A stretch of 64,000 bases of DNA. It comes from Heliocidaris tuberculata (taxonomy: Eukaryota; Echinodermata; Echinoidea; Camarodonta; Echinometridae). The notes below the pieces were generated by a model that did not search any database, had not been told where the DNA came from, and was given only the letters and a program-made list of their open reading frames with translations. The translations under genes and the position numbers were made by a program. Below are positions 13,301-26,157 of the stretch, one piece after another. How positions within the stretch are numbered: position 1 is the first letter of the stretch; every line of letters begins with the position of its first letter. The DNA lies in contig CM046848.1 in assembly GCA_025618425.1 (NCBI GenBank), positions 30,545,584-30,609,583 on the forward strand, in the 5' to 3' direction.

Positions 13301-14244
13301 TCTTCCATCTGTTCCATGTTCATCTACCAATGAGTCACAAGGTGCAGTGTCTGCAAATGAGACATCACAGTCTACACCCAATTGCGCTTCATCTGTGTCA
13401 ACTCCTACTGATGTAGAGGAATGTTTTCTTTTACGATGATTGCTTTCTTGTGAGTCACTTGAGTTCCCATACACATCCATGGAGGTTGATGCCTGTTCTA
13501 AGTTCCTTACTGATACAATATTTGATGAATGTGATGATGTATGACCCGTGCCTTGACGGTGAAGCACTACTGCAGCATTGTTCACATGTGATGGCTCAAC
13601 ATTACTCTGACCTGCCAAGTGATCCTCAGGTCTTTGCTGTGGATTTTCATTTAGGGATGGATGTTTCTGGTGAGAATCTGGATGCCTATCTGGCACCTGC
13701 ACCTGGGCTTGTTGTACATTTTGAGGAGGAACATCCTGGATCTGTCTATGTGGTCCCCTTTCAGCGTTGCCTGGCTGCTGCCTCAGTGGTTCTTGGTTGA
13801 TTGGTGCTACGTCTGGGACCTGGACCTCAGCCTGGTTCTGGGGCTGCGGTGGGTGCTGGGCTCCAGGATTCTGCATAGCAACCAGAGCTGAAGACACGCC
13901 AATACCCGTCCCTGCACTGAGACCCACCCTGGAGCAGCCCTTGGGTGGCTTGGGAAACATACGCTCTAGGTGGATGTCCTCCAGGTTTGGGAGCCATTCT
14001 ATGAAATGAGAAAGAGACTGGTTGTCGTTGAGTTGGATCCCATGACAGTGGTGCAGATGAAGGGATGTCAGCTGTGACCAATTGGTATCAACAGGCTCTG
14101 TAAAGCCAAAATATATAGAGAATCAACAGTAAAGTCGAGATTAAATATCCTCTCCCTAGAAAAGCATATATATAGAGAGAGAGAGAGACACACACACACA
14201 CACACACACACAGATTATTTTTAATCTCCGTTGCAGAACTTTTG

Positions 14245-14315
<71 letters not shown>

Positions 14316-14423
14316 TCCGGCAGAGACATTTTTTCAACCTTTGCAAAAATTCAAAAAGGGAGGACAGCTCTGGGGAGCTTTGATTGAAGCTACGCAACCA
14401 TTATTCTCTCATTTTCATTTCTC

Positions 14424-14461
<38 letters not shown>

Positions 14462-17400
14462 TGGATCTTTTAATATATTTTGTCCATGAATGACAAGATC
14501 TGAACTATTCCCATCTTACAATAAATAACTGAGTCTTTATATAAATTTTGTGCAATACCCACCATCTGGTATGTATAAATAATGATGTTAGGTACAAATA
14601 CTTAGGGAATTGCAAGATTTTGAACAGAAATGCATAATTCTGATCAATAGAAACAATTAAGATGTATGCACCAAGACATTTACAAATGAAAAGGACAGGA
14701 CATGTAATAGAGAGAGAGTGAGAGAAAGACTAAGATACAAAGATCTAGATAGAGGGCACAGGACACTGATGTACAGACAGAGAGATATTCATAACCACAG
14801 AGATACAGATGGGCAAACAGAAAAATGTAGATTGAGTGGCTTACCAACATCAAGCCATCCTCGAGGGTATCTGAGATGAGGGCAGTTGTAGATGGTGAGA
14901 GACATAAGATTAGGGAAGACTTGTCCCATGGCATTCATACCCATATCAGTCATTAGAGCAGGGTTTTCATTGATCTCAGCAAGACCTTTGCCTACCAAGT
15001 CAGTCGGAGAGTACTTCCCTGGAATCAAGAACGTCATGTAAAATATGGTTGAACATTATATATGACATGGTTGACCATTAATGTATGACATAATTTGATA
15101 ATTTGTCTTATGAGAGATGTCATTCCACGAAAATAAAGGAAAAAAACTTTCACAAATTTCATGATTTTTAAAATCTTTAGCTTTAGCTCAGGATGACATA
15201 CATTTAGGGTTTGATATGGAAATTTTGCATTGTGAGATTTCAGATTTGTTGGATTAGATTACAAATCGTAATATGAATATAATCAAATTGAATGCAGTGT
15301 ATAAATATTTCTAATGGGAGAAAAGGTCCCCTTAGCCCTGAATCAGACAATGACCAATTGCTTGGCTATCCCAGATTCATAGCTACTTTTTTTCTGACTG
15401 AAAGCACACAGTAACCACACTTTGATTTTACTATCTTAACTGTCTCCTGTTCATATCATATGACTACTCCAAACAGGAAAACATTTGTCAGGAAATACTG
15501 AAGGAATGTTTCATGACGAACTAAAAATAGCTAAGGTTGTACCTGCATACAAGGATGGTTTACATGTACATGAAGAAGTTACTACAGCTCCTCCCCCCCC
15601 CCCCAATACTAGTATTGCTTTCTATAGTCTATATTTTCAAAAATTACTGAGAGGTGTTTTTATAACAGGCTATCATGTTTTCAATTCAATGCAATATAAT
15701 TAGTGATAGCTAATATGGACTCAGATTGGGGCTCTCCACATCGCCTGCCTTGGTTGACTTTATTCACAACGTAGTAATTGCACAAGACAAGCAACAATAC
15801 ATGTAGGTTTACTTTTATATTTCAGCAAAGCATTTGACTTGTAAGATATTTCATTATAATAAATAGTGTATGTATAATACGTGCTGTGATTGGTTAGATT
15901 CGCATCACGTGATGTGCAAAAATTTTGTTATAGTGCACAATCATGCACTATAACAAAATTAGGCCTGGGCCTAATACACAATAACAGTTATAGATCTAGA
16001 GATCTATTTACTATAACAATTAGTGCATATTCCATTTATGCACCATTACTGGACTATATGAACTCCAAACACTGAATTATCCCTCGTGCAGGTCTATTTC
16101 ACCTCGGCCTGCGGCCTCGGTGAAACAAAACTGCACTCAGGATAATTTAGTATTTGTCGTGCACATAATCCAGTACAGTGCATGATAGACCATGCACTAT
16201 TTATATAATATTTATTCAATTTAATCTCATTCACTTTTCTTATTGGGGCATCTTTTCATATAAGACTTGTTCTTCCCAAATATCCTCATTCACATAATAA
16301 GATTGTCCCTGTAATGTTTCGTTTTCCATGTATGTTGGCATGTTTCCTATGTTTATTCTTTGGATTGTTCAATGTAATGACTTTGCATGACCTGTCTTTT
16401 TATTGTGTGTTTGAAGTAAATTAAATTGGGAAGAAAAAAAAAAAGATTTCCTGTCTTCCAGTTGTCTGGTCATACTGTATGCTGTAAAATATGAATCACA
16501 ACATTGAATTTTTGCAAATTCAAAAAAGTTCCTTACAGCAAAAAATGGTGAATGTTTAGAATTTGTGAAAGTTTCATGCTGAGAAGTTTCCAATTTTTCA
16601 ATATACAGGTTACAAGATGTGCAGTCGGCTTTAGATTCATGAGAAGAGTGATGCTTACCAGAATTTGACCATGGATCTACATAGCCTAGATGAAGATGCT
16701 TGACATTGTAAAACTTGCCCTCAATGGCTTTGAGTGATAGGAAGAGACTGTCCCTAGTCAGGCATGGCTGTAGACTGAGATTCTCTAGAGTCTTGTAGGC
16801 AGCCAATAAGAGATGACCCAGATCCTGCTCTGTACAGTTCTTGCATCCGCTGATGATAATTGTTTTCAGACTGCGAAAACCATGGGTACATTCCTAGATA
16901 AAATGGAAAGGAGTAAAATATGAAAGAAGTTATTAAAAGAGGATGGTGTAAAAAGGGTCTACCCAATGTCTTTCATCTCAAAAATAGATATCAAATACGG
17001 AGATATTGATCCATAAGTCGTAATGAAATCTTCCTTTTTTTCTGTGGAGGGTGACAGGGGATGTCAAGTATGAATATTGACAAGTACAAAATTAAAATCT
17101 AAAGGACAGAGATGACATACATGTAAGAACACTTGAGAAACATTTTATTTCAGACAATAAATAAAAGGTAACTTTGTTGTCCTTAAAGGGTACCTGAGGC
17201 CTGAAAAAATAATTTGTGGTATAGTTAGCTTACACAAAATCAACCCCAGAAAACTTAACACAACATTCAACGGTAACAGCATACAGGAGATATTGATTTT
17301 TGAAAAAAAAATACCCCCAAAAATTAATATAGATAAGACTTGAGCAAAGACTAATTGATCGATCACTATTGCTCACCTAACGATATATCGATGCAGGAAC

Positions 17401-20400
17401 GTCTTCACTTTCAGTTTTCGATTCGATAAATGTATTTTGCGACTTAGTTCTAATTTATTTGTTGTTTCATTCGGTCTGTAGATTCTTTGTAATTTATGCG
17501 CCAAACCAATTTTAAACGTTTCGAGTTGAATATTTGATTCATCTGTTGTTTTGTTTGGGTTGTAGATTCTCCATAAATTATGTGCCAACTGAATTTTCAG
17601 TTCGATAAAAACAGTTTGCGTTGTATACTTCATCCATTTAATGTTTTATTTGGGTTGTATATTATTCATTAGTTACGTGCCAAATCAACTTCCAATTCGA
17701 TTAAAAAACAAAAAACAAATTAAAAAAAAAAAAAATTTGCATTGTATACTTCATTCATTTGATGTTTTATTTGGGTTGTATATTATCCCTAAGCTAAGCG
17801 CCAAATCAATTTTCGATGCGATATATGTATTTTGCATCTTAGTTCTAATTTATTTGTTGTTTCATTTTGTCTGTAGATTCTTTATAATTTATGCGCCGAA
17901 CCAATTTTCTATTGATTTAAACAGTTTGTGTTGTATACTTCATCCATTTAATGTTTTATTTGGGTTGGCATATTATCCGTAAGTTACGCGCCAAATCAAT
18001 TTCCAATTCGATTAAAAAAAAAAATCAAAACATTTTGTGTTGTGTACTTCATTCATTTCATATTTTATTTGGGTTGTATATTATCCCTAAGTTAAGAGCT
18101 AAATCAATTTTTGATTCGATAATACTATTATCACTATATCAATTGATTATAGCCCTCTTTAACTGCTGTTAACACTGCGTGATATATAAAAATAGCACAT
18201 TACAGCAAATTATTATTCGGGGGGGGGGGGGGGGCGGGTGCAATCAATAATCGCCAGGACATGAACTCCATGCTCTTAAGCACACCTTATAGGAAAGCTG
18301 CAACTGCAATATGTATTGCTCTTTTGAAAAAGTTTGGAGATAACTTGCAGGAAGAAAGGAAAATGTCAAACAAAAGATTTGTTTGTTGTAGTGTGGCTTT
18401 AAATACTTCCTGGATTTAATACTGCATCATTAGAAAGCAAAGAGAAAAGAAACTTAGCTTTCAAAGAGAGAGCAATGACCAGAAGGCATTGTGTCAAGTT
18501 TCACTTTCAAGGTGGGTGAAAGAAAAGTGATTCAATAATAGCCATCTAAAACGCTGCGGGTATAATTATGCAAAATTTCCATGAAATCTACTTTCATTCA
18601 ACCATGAAATTGTAGTTCCTTGTTCTAAATGTAAAAAATACACAATTATATTTTAATGTATTTTTTTCAATTAGATATCACGTAAAGTTCATGTAAAAAC
18701 CAATCTAATTATATTTGAACAACTGAAAGTGATTTTTTTTCTTCTTATAGTTAGAACATGACCTACAATTTCCTGGTTGAATGAAAGTACATGTAGAAAT
18801 TTCATGGAAAATTGGCTTGGATTGCTTAATAATTATGCCAATTTTCCATGAATTTATGCTAATTATGCATATGCAAATTACCCAAAGTTGCTTTTTCGGC
18901 AACAAAGCTGAAACTGTTCGAAGACCACAATCACGGATCTATAAAAAAAACTTAAACGAAAAGAACTTTTCTAGGTTTTTAAAATGTAAAATAGACTATA
19001 TACCAGCATTAAAAAATCATAACAAATAGCACGGTAAAGACGGAATAAGTCGATGCGAGAAGCCTTTTCAGTGGCTTGAAACTACTTACTTACCTACCCA
19101 TTAAAACATTAGAAATCATGACTTACATGTATATGAATTAAAACTTATGTTTTCATGAGAAAAGATCCTAAAGGAACGTAGGAACTAGCTTTTATTCAAA
19201 TTGATAAACGGTTACTACAGACTTTTAAAAAATCTAGTTGGCATTAAAGATGAAAAAGTGGTGAAGACAAAATGGAAGTCAAACTTCGGAAGCGTCTTTC
19301 TGGAAGAAAGACTTTTCCAGAGCCCTACTATTCTCGAGTTTCAAAAGCCATTATCTCCACTATTACTCTCTCTCTAGAGTTGACCTAATATATCAAATTA
19401 ACGCTTATGAAATGGAGAATAATAATCATTAATAAAGTTAAATTTGAAAAAACACGACTTCTGTCTCATTTTGACGTGACGGGTCACATATTATCTATTA
19501 GTTACGCGCCAAATCAATTTCCAATTGATAAAAAAACATTTTGCGTTGTATACTTCATTCATTTCATATTTCATTTGGGTTGTATATTATCCCTAAGTTT
19601 AAGCGCCAAATCAATTTTTGATTCGATATATGTATTTTACGTCTTAGTTCTAATTTATTTGTTCTTTCATTTGGTCAGTAGATTATTTGTAATTTATGCC
19701 CCAAACCAATTTTATATTTGACATACAGTAAACGTTTTGTGTTGAATACTTGATTCATTTGTTGTTTTATTTGGGTTGTAGATTCTCCATAAATTACGCG
19801 CCAACTTATAATTTTCATTTCGATAAACACATTTTGCGTTGTATACTTCATTCACTTCATATTTTATTTGGATTGTATATTATCCCTAAGTTAAGCGCCA
19901 AATCAATTTTCGATTCGATATATGTATCTTGCATCTTAGTTCTAATTTATTTGTTTTTTCATTTGGTCTGTAGATTCTTTGTAATTTACGTGCTAAACCA
20001 ATTTTATATTCGACATAAACGTTTGATAAATACAGGTAACTCTGCCTAAGTCGAATCTCTTGGGACCACAGAAATCTGTTCGACTTAGAAGAGGTAAAAA
20101 ACACATATTTTGCTCATTCTGTTCTGAAAAATTGCTTCGACTAAGGCGATTATTCGACTTATGCAGAGTTAACTGTACTTGATTCATTTGTTGTTTTATT
20201 TGGGTTGTAGATTCTCCATAACTTACGCGCAAACTTATAATTTTCATTTTGATAAAAATATTTTGCGTTGTATACTTCATTCATTTCATATTTTATTTGG
20301 GTTGTATATTATCCCTAAGTTAAGCGCCAAATCAATTTTCGATTCGATATATGTATCTTGCATCTTAGTTCTAATTTATTTGTTTTTTCATTTGGTCTGT

Positions 20401-22504
20401 AGATTCTTTGTAATTTACGCGCTAAACCAATTTTATATTCGACATAAACGTTTGATGAATACTTGATTCATTTGTTGTTTTATTTGGGTTGTAGATTCTC
20501 CATAAATTACGCGCCAACTTATAATTTTCTATTCGATATAAACATTTTGCATTGTATATTTCATCAATTTGATGTTTTATATGGGCTTGTATATTATCCA
20601 TTAGTTACGCACCAAATCAATTTCCAATCGATAAAAAAACATTTTGCGTTGTATACTTCATTCATTTCATATTTTATTTGGGTTGTACATTATCCCTAAG
20701 TTAAGTGCCAAATCAGTTTTCGATTCGATAAATGTATTTTGCGTCTTAGTTCTAATTTATTTGTTGTTTCATTTTGTCTGTAGATTCTTTGTAATTTATG
20801 CGCCGAACCAATTTTCTATTCGATATAAACATTTTGTGTTGTATACTTCATCAATTTCATGTTTTATTTGAGTTGTATATTATCCATTATTTACACGCCA
20901 AATCAATTTCCAGTCGATTAGAAAACATCTTGCGTTGTATACTTCATTCATTTCATCTTTTATTTGGGTTGTATATTATCCCTAAGTTAAGCGCCAAATC
21001 AATTTTTGATTCTTTAAAAACATTCTCTGTTGTATGACTTCATTCATTTGTTGTTTTATTTGGGTTGAATATTAGTAATAAGTTCCACCCCAAATCAATT
21101 TTCGAATGTTTGTCAGCCCCGGCGCTGCACATAGCAGACGAAAAAGCGATAATGCGATCGCGATAATTCCATTTTAGCGTCTTGGCGTTCACCGAACGTG
21201 CACGCATAAAAAAAATGCACACGCATAGAAAACTGCTCACGCAGAACTCAACTCCAGTTGAGTTCTGTGCGTTGATCATTTACGCTGTCCTTTATTTTCT
21301 TCAAACTCTTTAACCGCTAACCTGTAGAATGCTGGGTAAAGTTATTTGGGGTTAATTTTATACATTCTTACTGTATACAAATTATTTTTTCTGGCCTCAG
21401 AGACCCTTTATAGTGACCGGTCTGAAGACAAAATTCACCTGACCATCTATCTATCCACACAATTTATTGTTGCATTGTTTCATAGAGAGCTGTGTATTTG
21501 ACAGTTTCTTACAATAATGATGTATGTCATTTTAAGGACAAAAGTATCATTTTCTCATGTGTCCATATCTTGAAGAAAAAATATTAAAGTTTTATAGCTA
21601 CCTGTGCTGACTCCTCCACTTTGTGTTGTATAAGTCCACCCAGGAATGGAACCCGTACCAGTTCCAACCTCTCAAGATTCAGGCATCTAGCCAGATTATC
21701 AATGAGAGCCACATACTTGAGAGCATTCAGAGGCCCAAAGCAGTTCCTCATCACAAATGTTCTGAGTGCTGGACAGATAAAATTCTGGAAAGGTTGAGAA
21801 CTGGTGAGTTCTACCCATTCCAGGACCACCTCTTGAACATGGGGTGTCTCTGGCAACTCTGGAAGTGTCACTCCCATCAGGTGCAGTTTTCTGATGTGGT
21901 AGTCAGGTACTAAAGTGAAGTATGGCCGACAGTCTGCTTCAAAGCAACCCCCTCGGTTGGAGAAGTGTCCCAAATCTAGCTCTGGCATCTCGTCCACAAG
22001 TACATCTGCAAGGTCTAAATGGGATATCTCAACCTGGCGTAGGTTGCTGCATTTCCTTAACTCCTTGACAATGCCATGGATCATCTGATCTGACCTGTGC
22101 AGATATGGGAGAAGTCCTGCTTTTTCTGGATAGATGTGCAGTCCCTGAATGACTTCTAACTTGGGGCACCGCTTCAAGATCTTTGTGAAAGAGGAAACAG
22201 TGAATCCTTTGGGAATGTATCCATGCCACAGGTGTTCTGTCAGGTCGATCTCCTTCACCACCTTGAGGTAGGAATGCACGGCCAGCTGAAAATGGTGGTT
22301 CAGTCTCTCACAGGAGAAGATGGTCCTCAGTGGTAGATAATGGAAGATTTTCTCTAGTAGTTCTAATGAGAGCTGGCTGATGTAGTCCTCTCCCATGATG
22401 TCCTCTCTCTGATGATCTCTATCCTCTGATGAGACAGTTGCATCCCCTTTGCTCATCCTTGACTTCATTCGTTTATGTCCACTCTTGGACTTCGCCTTAG
22501 GCAT
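7304..22504 (-). CDS. FBXO38: FBXO38, F-box substrate receptor with LRR-like region (complete CDS, nine exons)
   Basis: Exons (minus): 22504-21602, 16893-16659, 15018-14845, 14097-12808, 10955-10780, 10084-9933, 8911-8817, 8391-8299 and 7476-7304. All have GT-AG borders and matching phases, totalling 3291 nt, or 1096 aa (human is about 1190 by memory). The ATG at 22504 opens a basic N-terminus. The F-box is at residues ~42-85 ([15 protein letters not shown]), followed by LRR-like segments ([47 protein letters not shown]). The hallmark [17 protein letters not shown] is in exon 4, followed by a ~350-residue disordered Gln/Pro/Ser part with an acidic run. The C-terminal exons match the human tail segment by segment (DLPWMK for DFPWLR). 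In the family it is an SCF (SKP1-CUL1) substrate receptor; mammalian targets include PD-1, and it was described as a KLF7 co-activator. The target here is unknown. Antisense ORFs at 13.1-14.0 kb are shadows of exon 4. Confidence 0.95.
7893..8248 (+). mobile_element. tRNA-derived SINE in FBXO38 intron 8
   Basis: An RNA polymerase III A box (TAGTCAAGTGG, 7904-7914) and B box (GGTTCCATCCC, 7948-7958) are spaced as in a tRNA. They are followed by about 290 bp of non-tRNA body and a 3' end 'GCGTTATATAAACCC' with an (ATT)n tail. It lies antisense within FBXO38. It does not fold as an intact tRNA, so it is a SINE and not a functional tRNA gene. Confidence 0.8.
8525..8668. repeat. Dispersed repeat with GGAC array and CACCTTCGGTG hairpin
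   Basis: The block contains 'ACCTCAAGTGGTCCTTGAG', a short (GGAC)n run near 8604-8615 and the palindromic CACC-TTC-GGTG inside 'GCCTCTGGCACC...GGCGGAGGC' (about 8635-8665). I recall similar words as common dispersed repeats in marine invertebrate genomes; the class is unknown. Confidence 0.45.
11455..12745. repeat. Compositionally distinct insert in FBXO38 intron 4
   Basis: The intron between exons 4 and 5 contains GC-rich sequence with repeated 'GGGGGCGAC' words (11475-11575) and an 18-G run at 12473-12490. It then has four spaced 'TAGCCCC' words (12661-12732) separated by A/T runs. The ORFs at 11841 and 12183 are short and unrecognised. It is probably an old repeat insertion, but no clear terminal repeats were found. 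Confidence 0.4.
14175..14458. repeat. (GA)n-(CA)n and two (TA)n microsatellites
   Basis: GA/CA repeats occupy 14175-14212 and TA repeats 14248-14312 and 14429-14458, all in FBXO38 intron 3. A 19-base palindrome ATGTCTCCGGCAGAGACAT follows the first TA run. The apparent ORF of alternating Ile-Tyr is an artefact. Confidence 0.9.
15921..16155. repeat. Cluster of hairpin-forming palindromes in FBXO38 intron 2
   Basis: A perfect inverted repeat with 17-bp arms (15921-15937 and 15944-15960) and a 6-base loop is followed by ATTAGGCC-TG-GGCCTAAT. A second, imperfect palindrome at about 16071-16153 pairs TGAATTATCC, GTGCAG and TTTCACC with GGATAATTTA, CTGCAC and GGTGAAA around a CCTGCGGCCTCGG loop. 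The layout looks like a non-autonomous DNA element, but termini and target duplication were not resolved. Confidence 0.6.
17390..18130. repeat. Satellite array, ~97-bp monomers, block 1 (FBXO38 intron 1)
   Basis: The core 'GCGCCAAATCAATTT' or close variants recurs near 17508, 17582, 17688, 17800, 17894, 17988 and 18095. Each is embedded in 'CATTTYRTRTTTTATTTGGGTTGTAKATT' type sequence. Spacing is about 75-110 bp. ORFs with repeated [19 protein letters not shown] peptides are translations of the satellite. Confidence 0.85.
18560..18960. repeat. Dispersed repeat with internal inverted arms
   Basis: Sequence near 18567-18620 (AATTTCCATGAAAT, CATTCAACCATGAAATTG) reappears inverted near 18765-18815. 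The right part ('CCCAAAGTTGCTTTTTCGG', 'GAAACTGTTCGAAGACCAC') has an inverted relative at about 42740-42800. The part around 18685-18790 has a direct relative at 42985-43110. Confidence 0.5.
19485..21100. repeat. Satellite array, ~97-bp monomers, block 2 (FBXO38 intron 1)
   Basis: The same monomer family as block 1 has cores near 19506, 19604, 19697, 19798, 19896, 19990, 20228, 20327, 20419, 20513, 20608, 20707, 20801, 20896, 20992 and 21088, spacing ~92-101 bp. Adjacent monomers alternate among several variants (CAAATC, CAAACC, CAACTT), suggesting a higher-order repeat of about three to four monomers. A pogo-like element interrupts it at 20033-20175. Confidence 0.85.
20033..20175. mobile_element. 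pogo/Tigger-like MITE with TA target duplication
   Basis: Terminal inverted repeats CAGGTAACTCTGCCTAAGTC and, from the other end, CAGTTAACTCTGCATAAGTC bound a 143-bp element between two TA dinucleotides (20031-20032 and 20176-20177). The neighbouring satellite copy near 20455-20470 shows the uninterrupted sequence with a single TA. CAG-start TIRs and TA duplication fit pogo/Tc1-mariner superfamily MITEs. No transposase is present. Confidence 0.8.
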
Positions 22505-22954
22505 TGTTGATTATGGTCTTCACACCAATATCTCTGTATCAAGACAAAATTGAAAGAGGTGATTTGTTAATAATTGGCAAAAAAAAGTCTCAAGGCTGTA
22601 GGGGTAGAATCTAGACCTTTTTAACCTTTTTAAAATTAGGCCTAGATTTATCTGTCTGTTGGATTTGGAAATCGAGAAGGCCTCTTTGGTTTGTAATTGT
22701 AATATGCAAATCGATTGCTACGTCAGAAGCGGCGGATTGGTTGTGACTGTTACGACACTTTATTTTACATGTATTTGACTAAAAAAATTTGTGTGATTTC
22801 TAAAATTATTTTTTGACTGTTAGTAGTACACATACTTGCGTTGATTTCTGAATAGCTCCCTCTGTGATGAAAGCAAGATTTTCATTTCTTAAAAAGTAGT
22901 TATAGAGTCTAAACTTTTTAGAAGTTGTAACCTTGAAATTTCATAGGCAGTATC

Positions 22955-23037
22955 TAATTTAATTGTGCTAATATCTCGCACGGTCACACGCATATACAGC
23001 AGTATACATGTGCGGGATATTAGCACAATTAAATTTA
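22955..23037. repeat. Near-perfect inverted repeat upstream of FBXO38
   Basis: Arms of about 27 bp (22955-22981, containing AATTGTGCTAATATCTCGCAC, and 23010-23037) match with one or two differences and enclose 28 bases. It could form a cruciform. It is probably a small transposon remnant; a regulatory role is unsupported. Confidence 0.75.
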
Positions 23038-25662
23038 GCATGCCGCTTCGGAACTGCTCAGCATTGAACTGCCTTGTACTCTGTTCATCTACAGCGCACA
23101 TTCCGTGCCGATCTCCCCGTCTCTGTAATGCTAATCGCACTGCGAAAGCTAACAGTAAGTTATCCACATCGATGTCCCCGTAAATTGTATTTTTTTTCAC
23201 ATTTTTCATGCAAGGTTCACCGTACGTGGAAAGGGATGAATCTTGCCCACTGATTTTTTTGTTTACTTGTCTCTCCATAGGGGAGATTGCCTCCAGTGTA
23301 TGGCTTGATGTTCAAAGTCATACTTCATAAAACATCAAGCCCATATGGCTAACTTAAATCTATGTAGAAAAACTACAAGGCTCAACTAAACATGGTTTAA
23401 ATTAAGAAAGTAAACTTACATGATGACTGATTTTAACTGTTACTGAGAGTAACTGAGTTTTAGTGTTACTGTTAGTGTTAACTTAAAGTGGCAATTAAAA
23501 GAAATCACAAATGTATCACCAGAAACTGGGAAGCTTACAGATGGCAATGGTATAGTCTTATGTCAACTGCGTAACTAATGATTACAAAAATAACAAAAAC
23601 AAAAGCACTTCTCAGCATCTAGAATATCCGTGCGATTTGCCAGAAATGTTTTGATGACGTCACACTGGAGACCAATCCTGCCTAAGAAGACGACGGCCTA
23701 TGACGAATGAACATAATTGCAATGCAATTATCTATCAAATTATAAAGTTTGGTATTTCTAAGGGTACCAATCACCAAAAAAATATTTTACTCTGTATGTT
23801 AGAGGTTCCATGTCATTCTACTATATTCCAAATATGGGCTTCGAATATCACTTCTCTAAAGAGATATTACAAGTTTAATTATACTCTCTATAAGCATAAA
23901 AGCGACTCAACACACCCATATGTGCTCGCCAAGATAAGGGCTCACGCGGAAGCCAACTCGGAGGTTCGGTTCCGCGTGAGCAGATAAAGATCTTTGAGGT
24001 TAATTTTATTCTTCCTAGCGGTATACAAATTCTTTTTTCAGGTGGTTGGTACACTTTAAACATGACCTTATTTCACACCATTCTAAAAGGGAAGTGAAAC
24101 CGATTCTGATAACTAAAATCTTTTGATTGTAAATATACAGGATAAGGGTCAATGATCAACGAAAAAAACCACACTTTCAAATTGAAAAAGCCCTCTGAAT
24201 AATAGCATGGATGGAATTCGTTCCCTCTTGAAACGCCGAACATGCCCCGGTGCAAGCAGCTGAAAATACAATGACGTCTTATTTTGTTTACAGGTGACTG
24301 ATTCCTTTTTTGTAACGCTTCATTTTTCATCAAAATAATACCATAGAGGTCTAGGATCTATAGTCAAGGATGGTATTTCCGAACAGCATGATATTACCGA
24401 ACGCATACAGTTAAGCGCGTAAAATGATTTTCATATGCGTGGGACTACGCGTTATGTTCTCCACACTATTGAAAATATGAACACGGTACAAGATCATAAA
24501 ATGAGGCAAAAAAACATATCTTAGGAACTGCTCTCTGGTCACCCCCAGTCATCACCCCGTTGTCCCCAAATCGGGGTAGATTGTGTCTTTTTACCATAGG
24601 TTTCACACGTTCAGAAATACAATACCTTTTTCAAGGGACCAAAATGCCACATCGTTGGGAAGGGGTTCGCTTGGAAGGAAATACATGTATCTTATTAGAT
24701 CTATGTTGTCTTTTTCAAATTCCACCAACTTCTTTTTCTGTAGGACTTTAAGCATTCATTATCTAACAAATTCTAAGTTTGACAGATATTCGTTTGGTAT
24801 TTTATTTGCTATCGTTGATTTTCTGAAAAGTGTTCGGAAATAAGATCCACTTATAATAAGAGGCTAATGAACGAGAGACAGAATTTTCGGTCTAGTGAAG
24901 TAAGAGAAATAAGTGAAGAGGAGATGACAAAACAGGCACTGAAAAATGTGTAGCCTAAGAAGATGTTATGCCTGGCCTGGGACATCGTCTGCTTAGACAG
25001 GAATGGTCTCCGGTTATCTTCAGATAAGCTTGTATATGTATTAGTGGTCTCCGGTGTGACATCACACATCTCAGCAGCGTTCGAAAAGCTCTTCATTCAG
25101 GTGCTATATTATTATTATAATATATCAGGCTGTATTTTACCATTTTATAAATAATAGATTCTAATCATTTGCATTATTAATATTATAACTTCAAATTTTT
25201 CCAAGACCAAGCATTAACTTTGATAACCTTGTTTAATTTAAGCTTCACCTAGACTATCATCTATGCAATAATAAGAATTAAAATTTAAACCAACTATAGT
25301 CTTTATATAGACTATTTAAAATCAATAAAGTTCTACTTTAATCATTGAAAAGAGAACAACCAGCGAGGACAGGGAGAGAGAATGAGAGATTTTTATCTAC
25401 CTAACCAGTTACGTCAGATCTGCTGGAGTCGCTGAAGCCTGAAGCAAGACTCAAAAGTCAAACTGATAGTGATACATCATGTTACTGTTGGTGTTACTGT
25501 TATTGTTAACTGTTATGTCGAGCTAGCTGAGCTGCTAGTGTTAATTCCCTGTATCTGCTTGCTAGCTAGCTCCATATATCCAGTTAAGTTCCAAGCTAGC
25601 TCCAAGCGCATGTACTGTAGCTGCGCTAGCTAGCTGTACAGGTACTTGTGTAGCGCGCGGAT

Positions 25663-26126
25663 ATGCGGGCTAACTCGGCACTAGGGCGAACTCGGCCTTG
25701 GCGGTCGCCCCCCCCCCCCCCAAACGAAAAAGTGGGGGCAAAATGCATTTTCGCCCCCCAAAAAGCCCCCCCCCCCCCCATTAAAAAAAAAAGAAAAATC
25801 AGTAGTAAAGGAGTAAAAATCGTGTGTATATTAAAAGCATGATTGCTTTATTACGTAATTGTAAGCCTTTGTATTCATTTTTCGTATTCATGGAGATCAC
25901 TGAAGACAGATAAAGCATTCAAACTTTAAACTTTAACATAGTGGAGGTTTTGTATAAGACGCAAGGTTGGCAGAGTTGGCAGAATTCTGCTTTCTGACAG
26001 AATTTTGACCACTTTAGCATAATTTGACAAAATTTAGCAGAATTTTAGCATAATTCTGGTGGTTTGTTTTTTTTTGCTTGTCAGAGAATTTTCCAGTAAA
26101 AATACACCCCAAAAATGCTGATAACC

Positions 26127-26157
<31 letters not shown>

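Noticed and set aside
13116..14009. Several + strand ORFs
   Set aside because: They are antisense shadows of FBXO38 exon 4, whose minus-strand frame matches the family.
17641..21037. Repeated ORFs with [18 protein letters not shown] peptides, as if a repeat protein
   Set aside because: They arise from the ~97-bp satellite; frames break between monomers and there is no conserved start or splice pattern.
17390..21100. CRISPR-like periodic repeats
   Set aside because: Monomers are contiguous diverged satellite units, with no short identical repeats or unique spacers, in a eukaryotic intron.
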